The notes under the pieces: generated by a model | What the model was told of the DNA's origin: nothing | Database searches by the model: none | Seen by the model: the letters and a program-made list of their open reading frames with translations, nothing else | In this document: positions 17,285-24,384 of the stretch, piece by piece | Numbering within the stretch: position 1 is the stretch's first letter | How the letters are laid out: the number at the start of each line of letters is the position of its first letter | Translations under genes and position numbers: made by a program | From: Candidatus Dadabacteria bacterium UBA1144 | Lineage (GTDB): Bacteria > Desulfobacterota_D > UBA1144 | Direction: 5' to 3' | Assembly (NCBI GenBank): GCA_002311855.1 | Contig: DCAB01000012.1 | Location: 317,759-381,758 of the forward strand | DNA length: 64,000 nt

Positions 17285-17908
17285 GTGAAGATATTAGCTA
17301 TCAGCCAAAGAGTAGAAAGTGTTCAGGGATACTCTGAGAAACGTGATTGCCTAGACCAAAGGTGGACCGACTTAATTCATAAGCTTGGTTTCTTACCTGT
17401 CCCTTTATCTAATCTTATATCGCCTTCAGAGTTTGTAGAAAATATAGCGCCTTCCGCCATTATTCTCAGTGGAGGAAATAATATAGCAAAAGTAGATAAA
17501 TCAGCTTTAGATATCTCAACGGAGCGTGATGAATTTGAAGAAAAATTACTTCAAATTGCAATAGAAAAAAATATCCCAGTTTTAGGTGTTTGTAGAGGGA
17601 TGCAAATGATTAACTTGTTTTTTAATGGATCAATATCTCAGATTAAGAATCATATAGGGATCAGACATGAAGTAGATTTTGTAGGTAAATATTCAGAAGA
17701 TAAATCTAGAGTAGTTAATAGTTACCATAAATGGTGCATAGAAGAATCAGATATTGGAAATTCTTTAGTCCCATTAGCCATAGCTAGTGATAAAACAATT
17801 GAGTGTTTTTATCATAAAGAATATCCAATTCTTGGTATTATGTGGCACCCCGAACGTGAAGAGCCATATAGCTGGGATGATCTAAATCTTATCAAAAGGT
17901 TTGTTTAG
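17285..17908 (+). CDS. Class-I glutamine amidotransferase-like hydrolase; candidate gamma-glutamyl-CDP-amidate hydrolase
   Basis: A 207-aa peptidase C26-type protein. The nucleophile elbow is GVCRGMQ with Cys103, and the His-Glu of the triad sits in MWHPERE near the C-terminus. ILSGGNNI supplies the oxyanion loop. The Cj1417 homologue in Campylobacter releases glutamate from gamma-glutamyl-CDP-amidate to leave CDP-amidate. It is between the kinase and cytidylyltransferase genes exactly as there. Relatives also cleave gamma-glutamyl-GABA, so the substrate is inferred from context. The start is GTG at 17285, with GAGGTG about 12 nt upstream. Confidence 0.7.
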   Translation: MKILAISQRVESVQGYSEKRDCLDQRWTDLIHKLGFLPVPLSNLISPSEFVENIAPSAIILSGGNNIAKVDKSALDISTERDEFEEKLLQIAIEKNIPVLGVCRGMQMINLFFNGSISQIKNHIGIRHEVDFVGKYSEDKSRVVNSYHKWCIEESDIGNSLVPLAIASDKTIECFYHKEYPILGIMWHPEREEPYSWDDLNLIKRFV

Positions 17909-17910
17909 CT

Positions 17911-18690
17911 ATGAGAGCATTAATTCTAGCTGCTGGCGAGGGCTCAAGACTAAGGCCATTAACTGAAAATAAACCTAAAGCCTTGGTGGAACTTTGCAAT
18001 AAGTCTTTATTGGAGAGGCAAGTTGCAACTTTGAAAATAGCCGGCATCTCTGATATTGCCATAGCAACCGGTTACCGAGGAGAGCAAATACAAAAGCTAG
18101 GTTTCGATTGCTACCATAATCCTGACTATGCTAGCACCAATATGGTGAACAGCTTATTTAATGCTTTGCCATTTTTAGAAAAAAAAGGAGATTTAATTGT
18201 ATCTTATGGTGACATTGTTTATCAGCTAGACAATTTAGAAAAAATAATTACTAGCGATGCAGCAGTGAGCGTAATGATAGATAAGCAGTGGCTTAAGTAT
18301 TGGCAATTAAGATTTATCGATCCTCTGTCTGATGCCGAAAGTTTAATATTAAATGATGACTGCACAATAAAAGAATTAGGTTTAAAAACACAAAATTATA
18401 ATGATATTCAAGGTCAATATATTGGATTAATAAAAGTTAGAGGGGACAAGCTAACAGCATTAATTAATTTTTATCAGGATTTAGCGAGACAAAAATTATC
18501 CAATATCAAAGATTTTAACAACATGTATCTAACAGATTTTATACAATTGTTGATTAATGCAAATTGGGATGTAGGGGCGACATGTGTTAACGGTGGCTGG
18601 TTAGAAGTAGACTCTTTAGAAGATCTCAACCTTTACGAGGAACTCGCAAAGGATAAAAAGTTAGATTCTTATTGTAAGCTAGAAAAATGA
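17911..18690 (+). CDS. Nucleotidyltransferase; candidate CTP:phosphoglutamine cytidylyltransferase
   Basis: A 259-aa single-domain sugar-nucleotidyltransferase fold. The nucleotide loop is ALILAAGEGSRLRPLTENKPK, and the base-recognition and metal residues lie in STNMVNSLF near 82 and VSYGDIVYQ near 103. Similar enzymes (LicC, Cj1416) make CDP-linked products. In this operon the likely reaction is CTP plus phosphoglutamine giving gamma-glutamyl-CDP-amidate. Phosphocholine or another phosphate acceptor is the main alternative. It starts 2 nt after the amidotransferase stop and overlaps the next gene by ATGA. Confidence 0.7.
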   Translation: MRALILAAGEGSRLRPLTENKPKALVELCNKSLLERQVATLKIAGISDIAIATGYRGEQIQKLGFDCYHNPDYASTNMVNSLFNALPFLEKKGDLIVSYGDIVYQLDNLEKIITSDAAVSVMIDKQWLKYWQLRFIDPLSDAESLILNDDCTIKELGLKTQNYNDIQGQYIGLIKVRGDKLTALINFYQDLARQKLSNIKDFNNMYLTDFIQLLINANWDVGATCVNGGWLEVDSLEDLNLYEELAKDKKLDSYCKLEK

Positions 18691-19829
18691 AAGAATTCTT
18701 TAGTGATTTAGGTGAATTGATTAGCTTTGTTCAGGTTCCAAAATCACAAAAGAGGATAGTATTTTATTCAGAAGGCAGAGATTCATGGATTCACTTAAAA
18801 GGTTTAATTGCAGAATTTTTGAAAATAACTGATACAGATATCTGCTATATTAGTTCTGATAAAAAGGACCCCGGTTTAAGCCTACAAGATTCTAGATATC
18901 GAACTTTTAATATAAGTCCCGGATATATTCTTAATTGGTTGTTTTCTAATATAGAAACAGATGTGATGGTAATGACAATGCCAGATTTAAATACTTTTCA
19001 ACTAAAGCATTCTAAATATAATGTTCATTATGTTTACCTGCAGCATTCATTAGTGAGCCTTCATATGGTATATCGTAAGGGTGCATTTGATCATTTCCAA
19101 ACTATCTTTTGTGCCGGGGCTCATCATATAAGAGAGTTGAGAGCCATTGAACAAACCTATAATCTGATCGCTAAAAATCTAATTAAACATGGTTATAGCC
19201 AGCTAGATACAATTATACAAGAAACCGCTAATTATACACAAACAACCAAACCCGCTAAAGCTAGTACGCATATACTCATTGCACCCTCATGGGGAGAAAA
19301 TGGCATTATTGAAACCATTGGTGAGCAAGTAGTTGATATATTGCTGACACAAGGATTTAAAGTAACGTTACGCCCCCATCCACAAACCATAAAACTAGCT
19401 GGCGATAAAGTAGAGCAAATTGTACGCCAACACGGAAAAAATTCTTTATTTAATTTAGAAGTGGATATGTCTAGCCAAGCATCTTTACATCAATCCGACT
19501 TAATGATTAGTGATTGGTCAGGCGCTGCATTGGATTACGCTTTTGGGTTGAATAAGCCTGTATTATTTATTGATGTACCGAGAAAAGTTAACAACCTAGA
19601 TTATGATAAAATAGGCATTGAACCGCTAGAAGTATCTATTCGTTCACGAATAGGTGCGATTTTAGCTCTTGATGAGCTAGATAATATGGCAACTAGCATT
19701 AACACTCTGCTAAAGAATTATAATAATCAGAAGCAGGTACAGTTGCGCGATGAAACGGTGTTTAATCTAGGTGCTGCTGATAGTATTGGCGCACAAGAAT
19801 TACAAAAATTAATTAATGAAATTATATGA
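18687..19829 (+). CDS. CDP-glycerol glycerophosphotransferase-family protein; candidate phosphoramidate transferase
   Basis: A 380-aa protein with the GT-B-like fold of TagB/TagF-type transferases. The N-terminal half shows YVYLQHSLVS with a conserved His, and the C-terminal half shows VTLRPHPQT and DLMISDWSGAALDYAFGLNK, the nucleotide-binding and catalytic blocks. No membrane segment is evident, so it probably works on the cytoplasmic face. These enzymes take a phosphoryl group from a CDP donor. In this cluster the donor may be CDP-amidate, which is inference. Start and stop overlap neighbours by 4 nt. Confidence 0.7.
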   Translation: MKEFFSDLGELISFVQVPKSQKRIVFYSEGRDSWIHLKGLIAEFLKITDTDICYISSDKKDPGLSLQDSRYRTFNISPGYILNWLFSNIETDVMVMTMPDLNTFQLKHSKYNVHYVYLQHSLVSLHMVYRKGAFDHFQTIFCAGAHHIRELRAIEQTYNLIAKNLIKHGYSQLDTIIQETANYTQTTKPAKASTHILIAPSWGENGIIETIGEQVVDILLTQGFKVTLRPHPQTIKLAGDKVEQIVRQHGKNSLFNLEVDMSSQASLHQSDLMISDWSGAALDYAFGLNKPVLFIDVPRKVNNLDYDKIGIEPLEVSIRSRIGAILALDELDNMATSINTLLKNYNNQKQVQLRDETVFNLGAADSIGAQELQKLINEII

Positions 19830-22102
19830 TGATGAAATATAAACAAGCAGCACATTTATTAGCTTTTTTTAGTGTAGCTATTTTTGTTATTGCACCAGGT
19901 ACTCTGTATTTATTTAACCACGATCAATGGAACTATGATTATTGGCTTGTATTGTATTTTTCTGCTCTTGGTGCTGTAAGTTTTATTAGCTTATATGCCA
20001 TTTATTATATAATTAATAAATTCTCCAACAAATGTGCTGCTATATTCGCCTACACTATTTTTACGCTAGGCTTAATTACATTATTAAATGATATATTATC
20101 GCCTGTACAGCTTGGATTGTTAGATGGCAGAAAAATGCACAGTGACGAGCCATTATTCTATACATTGCTAGAGCTAGCTATTGCATGCTTAGTCGTATTA
20201 TTTATTTGTTTCTCACTTAGAAAAAATAAACAGTGGTTATATGTATTTGTTAAGCCGGTATATTTTGTGGGTGTGGGATTAATTATTTTTAGCTTAGCAC
20301 TGCAAAGTACTTACCAAGCAACAGAAGAGCGCAAAATTATTAGCAATAATACAGTAACAGCTCAACAATTACCTAATATATATCACTTTCATATTGATGG
20401 CATGCAAACAGATTATTTCTTGCGTTATATGCATAATCACCCAGAAGTTAAGAAGACGCTTACAGGCTTTACATTATTTGAAAAAAATATTGCTAATTAT
20501 CACACTACAGTGTTATCACTGTCTAGCTATTTGACTAGCACGACACATCTAGAAGGTAGGTTTGATAAATGGCTAAAGAAATATGATCACGGTCTACTAA
20601 AAAAACTAAAAGAAACTGGGTATAGATTAATTCATAGTAGTGATGCTCCGCATAGAAGCAAATATTTTGATGAAATAATCGCTATACCAGAACTGTTAAA
20701 AAAATATAGTGGTGCTCAACATTCATCTATGGTCGAATTCACTAGAATATGGCTAGCTAAAATAATTCCTAATTTTTTAACAAATGAATCTTTATTTATA
20801 GGAAAGAACCTTGGCAAACATTTTTTTTACACACTCAATCCTCATCATGATACAGATATTGCATTAACTATGGAAGACGGTACAGGAGCATTGGAGGGCA
20901 TTCTACTGTTCAAGGACATAACAGCTGATATCGCTTATTATTCAGCTACTAACCAATACATATTTTCACTCAATCCTATTTTGCATTCAGGATATCTTAG
21001 TTCTCCTCATTGTACTCTTGAAAAAAAACCTGATTTTTCTTTAGCACAAAGATACTATCGACAATTTGAGTGTACAATGAAGCTTATTGAAGAGTTTGTT
21101 AGTACACTGAAAAGTATAAACCGTTATGACAATTCACTAATTGTCATTCACGGCGATCATGGGTCACACTTTGTAGGGCAATTGCTCAATACTAAAGGTA
21201 ACTCATTTGCCACTAATATGGATAATGCAGATAACGTACCTTATGATAATTCTATTGGAATACATAAATTAACATCTATTGAATCAAAAGCCAGAGCATT
21301 ACTGATGATTAAGCCATTGTCTGCTACTGGCGAAATGCAAGTATCTGATGTTCCTACACAACTACTGGATGTTTACCCAACAATTATGGGGCAACTTGGT
21401 ATTAATAACTTAAAGAATATTGCAGGCACAGATATTTTTAACAACCAAGACCTATACCATCGGCAGCGTTATTTCTATTACATGAGTGGTAGTGCACATG
21501 AAACTCAAATAACAAATTATCATATTATGGTGCCGCAGTATGATAAGAAATCAGGGGTTTTATCACTAATCCCTAAAAGTAGAGGCAAAACAACAGCCCA
21601 CTCTTTTTTTAAGAATGCAGAAGATGTAAAAAAATATAAAGATATAAAATTTTACTACACAAGTGTAGATGGCAAGATCATAACAGATGTAGCTTGGATA
21701 TTTTTTGATGGAATGGATATTCTTAACCATTGGGGAGCATGGACAAATAGCGATAAAGTCACCTTAGCTTTTGTACCTGAGGATGCAAGCTCAGGGCAAT
21801 ATAACAAATTAATTTTAAAGATAGCTGATGCATTTATTAATAATAGAAATCCACAGCTTAGTGCCAAGTTCTATTTAAATAAAACATTAATTGGCTCATT
21901 AGCCTTTAATATGCCTAAAAGCCAATATTCTTTCCCACAAACTATCGAATTCATACTCCCTCAAGATGTAATTATTAAAGGTCAACCCAATATATTGGAA
22001 ATACATATGGAGGGTGCTAATTCAGAAAAGAATCTGGGCATAGGTAAAGACACTAGAAAACTAGGTTTGGGCCTAGTTGACCTATCTTTGAATTTGAAAT
22101 AA
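19826..22102 (+). CDS. Membrane sulfatase-fold protein (alkaline phosphatase superfamily)
   Basis: A 758-aa protein. Residues 1-165 hold four hydrophobic helices. The extracytoplasmic domain starts near 185 with LPNIYHFHIDGMQTDYFL, whose Asp binds metal, and has a nucleophile candidate Thr in YHTTVLSLSSY and metal ligands in VIHGDHGSHF. A C-terminal beta-rich domain (about 620-758) may bind glycan. Relatives include phosphoethanolamine and phosphoglycerol transferases (LtaS, MdoB, EptA types). It probably adds or removes a phospho-substituent on an exported surface polymer. It is the last gene of the island operon. Confidence 0.65.
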   Translation: MMMKYKQAAHLLAFFSVAIFVIAPGTLYLFNHDQWNYDYWLVLYFSALGAVSFISLYAIYYIINKFSNKCAAIFAYTIFTLGLITLLNDILSPVQLGLLDGRKMHSDEPLFYTLLELAIACLVVLFICFSLRKNKQWLYVFVKPVYFVGVGLIIFSLALQSTYQATEERKIISNNTVTAQQLPNIYHFHIDGMQTDYFLRYMHNHPEVKKTLTGFTLFEKNIANYHTTVLSLSSYLTSTTHLEGRFDKWLKKYDHGLLKKLKETGYRLIHSSDAPHRSKYFDEIIAIPELLKKYSGAQHSSMVEFTRIWLAKIIPNFLTNESLFIGKNLGKHFFYTLNPHHDTDIALTMEDGTGALEGILLFKDITADIAYYSATNQYIFSLNPILHSGYLSSPHCTLEKKPDFSLAQRYYRQFECTMKLIEEFVSTLKSINRYDNSLIVIHGDHGSHFVGQLLNTKGNSFATNMDNADNVPYDNSIGIHKLTSIESKARALLMIKPLSATGEMQVSDVPTQLLDVYPTIMGQLGINNLKNIAGTDIFNNQDLYHRQRYFYYMSGSAHETQITNYHIMVPQYDKKSGVLSLIPKSRGKTTAHSFFKNAEDVKKYKDIKFYYTSVDGKIITDVAWIFFDGMDILNHWGAWTNSDKVTLAFVPEDASSGQYNKLILKIADAFINNRNPQLSAKFYLNKTLIGSLAFNMPKSQYSFPQTIEFILPQDVIIKGQPNILEIHMEGANSEKNLGIGKDTRKLGLGLVDLSLNLK

Positions 22103-22166
22103 GATAAGTGATTTTTAGATATTTATTATTTATATTTACTACTATCTTATAAAACAGAGGAGTTTT

Positions 22167-22547
22167 ATGCCTTTATTTACTATGATTACAGGCGCCGTTT
22201 TAATTTTAGTAGGTGTGCTAGGATACTATCTCTACACAACAATAACTGTTCTAATACCAGCCATTCTTGGCCTAATCATCTTTCTTCTTGGTATCTTATC
22301 AAAAAAAGAAATTAGGCGAAGAAAGTGTATTCATACCGCAATTATGGTTGTCGTTCTGGGCTTGGCTGCATCTTGGAGTGGCATTAAAGATTTGCCATTA
22401 TTGCTTTCATGCTCTGAAATTATTACTTGTAATACTGTCGTAAGACCAGTCGCGATTTTATTTAAGTCTATTATGTTTATCGCCTTGCTTCCCTATTTGA
22501 TTGTTTCGATACAATTCTTTATTAAAGCTAGGATGACTGATAGATAA
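22167..22547 (+). CDS. Small integral membrane protein, copy 2
   Basis: A 126-aa paralogue of the protein at 11284. It has the same four-helix layout, the same basic loop (RRRKCIHTA), the same cysteine pair (LLSCSEIITCN) and the FKSIMFI block. It is preceded by GAGGAG, 8 nt before the ATG, and is followed after 2 nt by the Nramp-like gene, which suggests a functional pairing with that transporter. Its function is unknown. Higher similarity to neighbours in codon use suggests that this is the native copy. Confidence 0.75.
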   Translation: MPLFTMITGAVLILVGVLGYYLYTTITVLIPAILGLIIFLLGILSKKEIRRRKCIHTAIMVVVLGLAASWSGIKDLPLLLSCSEIITCNTVVRPVAILFKSIMFIALLPYLIVSIQFFIKARMTDR

Positions 22548-22549
22548 CA

Positions 22550-23794
22550 ATGAAGAAAATAATCAAAACTATTAACAAGCTTGGTCCAAGTATCTTGTGG
22601 GCTTCTGCCGCAATAGGAGTCTCACATATTGTTCAATCTACTAGGGCAGGAGCGACGTATGGTTATATTCTTATAGTTGCTGTGATTCTAGCAAACTTTT
22701 TTAAGTATCCTTTTTTTGAATTTGCTACAAGATATACCGTTGTAAAAAACGAGACTGTACTTGATGGATATAAAAAGATTGGAGATTGGGCTATCTATCT
22801 TTTTGTCGGGCTCACACTTTTAACCATGTTTACCATCCAGGCTGGAGTGACCAGAGTTACTGCAGCAATTTTTCAGAATTGGTTAGATTTGAAATTAAAT
22901 TTCTTTTCTACCTCTTTGATAATTTTATTATTATGTGGTTTTGTCATAGTTTTTGTTAACAGAAAATATTTTGATAGATTTGTTAAAATTCTAATCTTAA
23001 TTTTAATAATATCTACGTTAATTTCAGTCTTTCTAACTAATCAAATTCCCGTTATCGTATCAAGGGATTTTGTCCCACCCGAAATACTATCTTCGGTAGG
23101 ATTAACATTTTTGATTGCTCTAATTGGATGGATGCCTTCACCTATTGATCTATCGGCATGGTCATCAATATGGATTATGGAAAAAAGAAAAAACAAAGAG
23201 GACTTTTCTTTTAAAGATAATGTTCTTGATTTTAATCTCTCATACATAGTTACTTCCATCCTTGCAATAATCTTTCTGATTTTAGGTGCGAATGTTTTTT
23301 ATGGTAGTGGAGAAGAATTTGCCCCTAGCGCTACCACGTTCGTCCATCAATTAGTGCAACTCTATGCATCGTTAGGGGATTGGTCAAAAAACATTATTTT
23401 ACTTACCGCTCTTACCACGATGTTGAGTACCACTCTTACTTGTCTCGATGCTTTCCCCAAAGTTCTTAATAAAAGTTTTAATATCATTAACCAAGATTCA
23501 AATGAGGAAAAAAATTATGAGACTATCTTTCTTGTTTTCATTATCCTTGGAACCCTTGTAACGATTTTTTATATAGGGGAGAGAATGAAATATCTGGTAG
23601 ATCTTGCTACGATTCTTTCGTTTATGACGGCACCATTTTTGGCCTATCTTAATTACAAACTTATTTTTAATATTGATTTTCCAAAACAATACAAGCCTAC
23701 TAAGTTTCTTCAAATGCTTTCAATATCAGGCCTTTGTTTTTTAAGTTTTTTTTTGGTAGTCTTCATCCTTAATTATTTTGGACTGATTTATTAA
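22550..23794 (+). CDS. Nramp-family-like metal ion transporter with non-canonical metal site
   Basis: A 414-aa protein with about eleven hydrophobic helices and the Nramp start KLGPSILWASAAIGVSHIV. Classical Nramp proteins bind Mn/Fe through DPGN in helix 1 and MPH in helix 6. Here helix 1 reads IGVSHIVQSTRAG and helix 6 reads LIGWMPSPIDLSAWSS, so both motifs are replaced. The substrate is therefore uncertain. It is co-transcribed with the small membrane protein 22167. Its first 20 codons were duplicated into the scar at 13851. Confidence 0.8.
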   Translation: MKKIIKTINKLGPSILWASAAIGVSHIVQSTRAGATYGYILIVAVILANFFKYPFFEFATRYTVVKNETVLDGYKKIGDWAIYLFVGLTLLTMFTIQAGVTRVTAAIFQNWLDLKLNFFSTSLIILLLCGFVIVFVNRKYFDRFVKILILILIISTLISVFLTNQIPVIVSRDFVPPEILSSVGLTFLIALIGWMPSPIDLSAWSSIWIMEKRKNKEDFSFKDNVLDFNLSYIVTSILAIIFLILGANVFYGSGEEFAPSATTFVHQLVQLYASLGDWSKNIILLTALTTMLSTTLTCLDAFPKVLNKSFNIINQDSNEEKNYETIFLVFIILGTLVTIFYIGERMKYLVDLATILSFMTAPFLAYLNYKLIFNIDFPKQYKPTKFLQMLSISGLCFLSFFLVVFILNYFGLIY

Positions 23795-23795
23795 A

Positions 23796-23823
23796 TTGAT
23801 AGCAACTGTAATTATATTATAAT
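23796..23823 (+). promoter_or_regulatory. Promoter of bolA-grxD-polA
   Basis: TTGATA (23796-23801), a 16-nt spacer and TATAAT (23818-23823). The bolA ATG at 23836 is 12 nt beyond, so the leader would be about 5 nt. Confidence 0.6.
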
Positions 23824-23835
23824 AATCCTATCAGT

Positions 23836-24069
23836 ATGGATGAGAAATACATCAAAGATAAACTTGAGGCTTCAATTCCCGAAACGACAGCGGAAGTTAG
23901 CGGAGATGGTACTCATTTTGATGCCGTGATAGTTAGTAGTGCTTTCGAAGGAAAATCCACCCTAGAAAGACACAAAATGGTCTACTCGGTACTCGAGGAC
24001 GATATGGTTGAAGACATTCATGCTTTATCTGTCAAAACCTTTTCTCCTCGGGAATCAAACAGAAGGTGA
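23836..24069 (+). CDS. bolA: BolA-family protein
   Basis: A 77-aa protein with the BolA fold. GDGTHFDAVIVSSAFEGKST and LERHKMVYSVLED contain the loop and the invariant His used to coordinate a [2Fe-2S] cluster with a monothiol glutaredoxin. It ends in IHALSVKTFSP. The glutaredoxin gene follows 3 nt later, so the two products probably form the usual heterodimer that handles Fe-S clusters. The short form resembles IbaG/BolA2 more than the longer E. coli BolA. Confidence 0.9.
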   Translation: MDEKYIKDKLEASIPETTAEVSGDGTHFDAVIVSSAFEGKSTLERHKMVYSVLEDDMVEDIHALSVKTFSPRESNRR

Positions 24070-24072
24070 TAT

Positions 24073-24384
24073 ATGTCTAAAGATATTAAAGAACGCATAT
24101 CTAACTCTATTTCGGAAGATAGAGTCGTTCTCTTCATGAAAGGAACTCGGGATACCCCTATGTGTGGCTTTTCAGCCAAGGTTGTTGAAATGTTAAACAG
24201 TCTGCAGGTCGAATATAAGACCTATGATGTCATATCAGATGCAGACTTGAGATCTGGAATAAAAGAGTTCTCGAATTGGCCTACCTTGCCACAGCTTTAC
24301 ATAGGCGGAGAGTTTGTTGGTGGTTGTGATATTTGCGTTGAAATGTTTGAGAATGGGGAATTAGCACAAAAGCTTAATGATTAA
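24073..24384 (+). CDS. grxD: Monothiol glutaredoxin (Grx4 type)
   Basis: A 103-aa CGFS glutaredoxin. The motif MCGFSAK near residue 34, the KGTRDTP loop ahead of it, the WPTLPQLYIGGEFVGGCDI block and the GELAQKL end are all typical. It carries a glutathione-ligated [2Fe-2S] cluster and partners BolA in cluster trafficking. It lies between bolA and polA, and its TAA overlaps the polA ATG by one base. Confidence 0.95.
   Translation: MSKDIKERISNSISEDRVVLFMKGTRDTPMCGFSAKVVEMLNSLQVEYKTYDVISDADLRSGIKEFSNWPTLPQLYIGGEFVGGCDICVEMFENGELAQKLND

Larger units (their letters stand above)
13988..22166. other. Putative genomic island: surface phosphoramidate cluster
   Basis: This 8.2-kb block begins directly after the tRNA-Asn copy and ends before the second small membrane gene. 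It holds six co-directional genes packed as an operon (gaps of 16 nt or less, or overlaps). Arginine is frequently CGT or CGC and stops are often TAG, unlike the AGA-rich surroundings. No integrase or insertion sequence is visible. Boundaries are inferred from gene content and are not proven. Confidence 0.55.
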
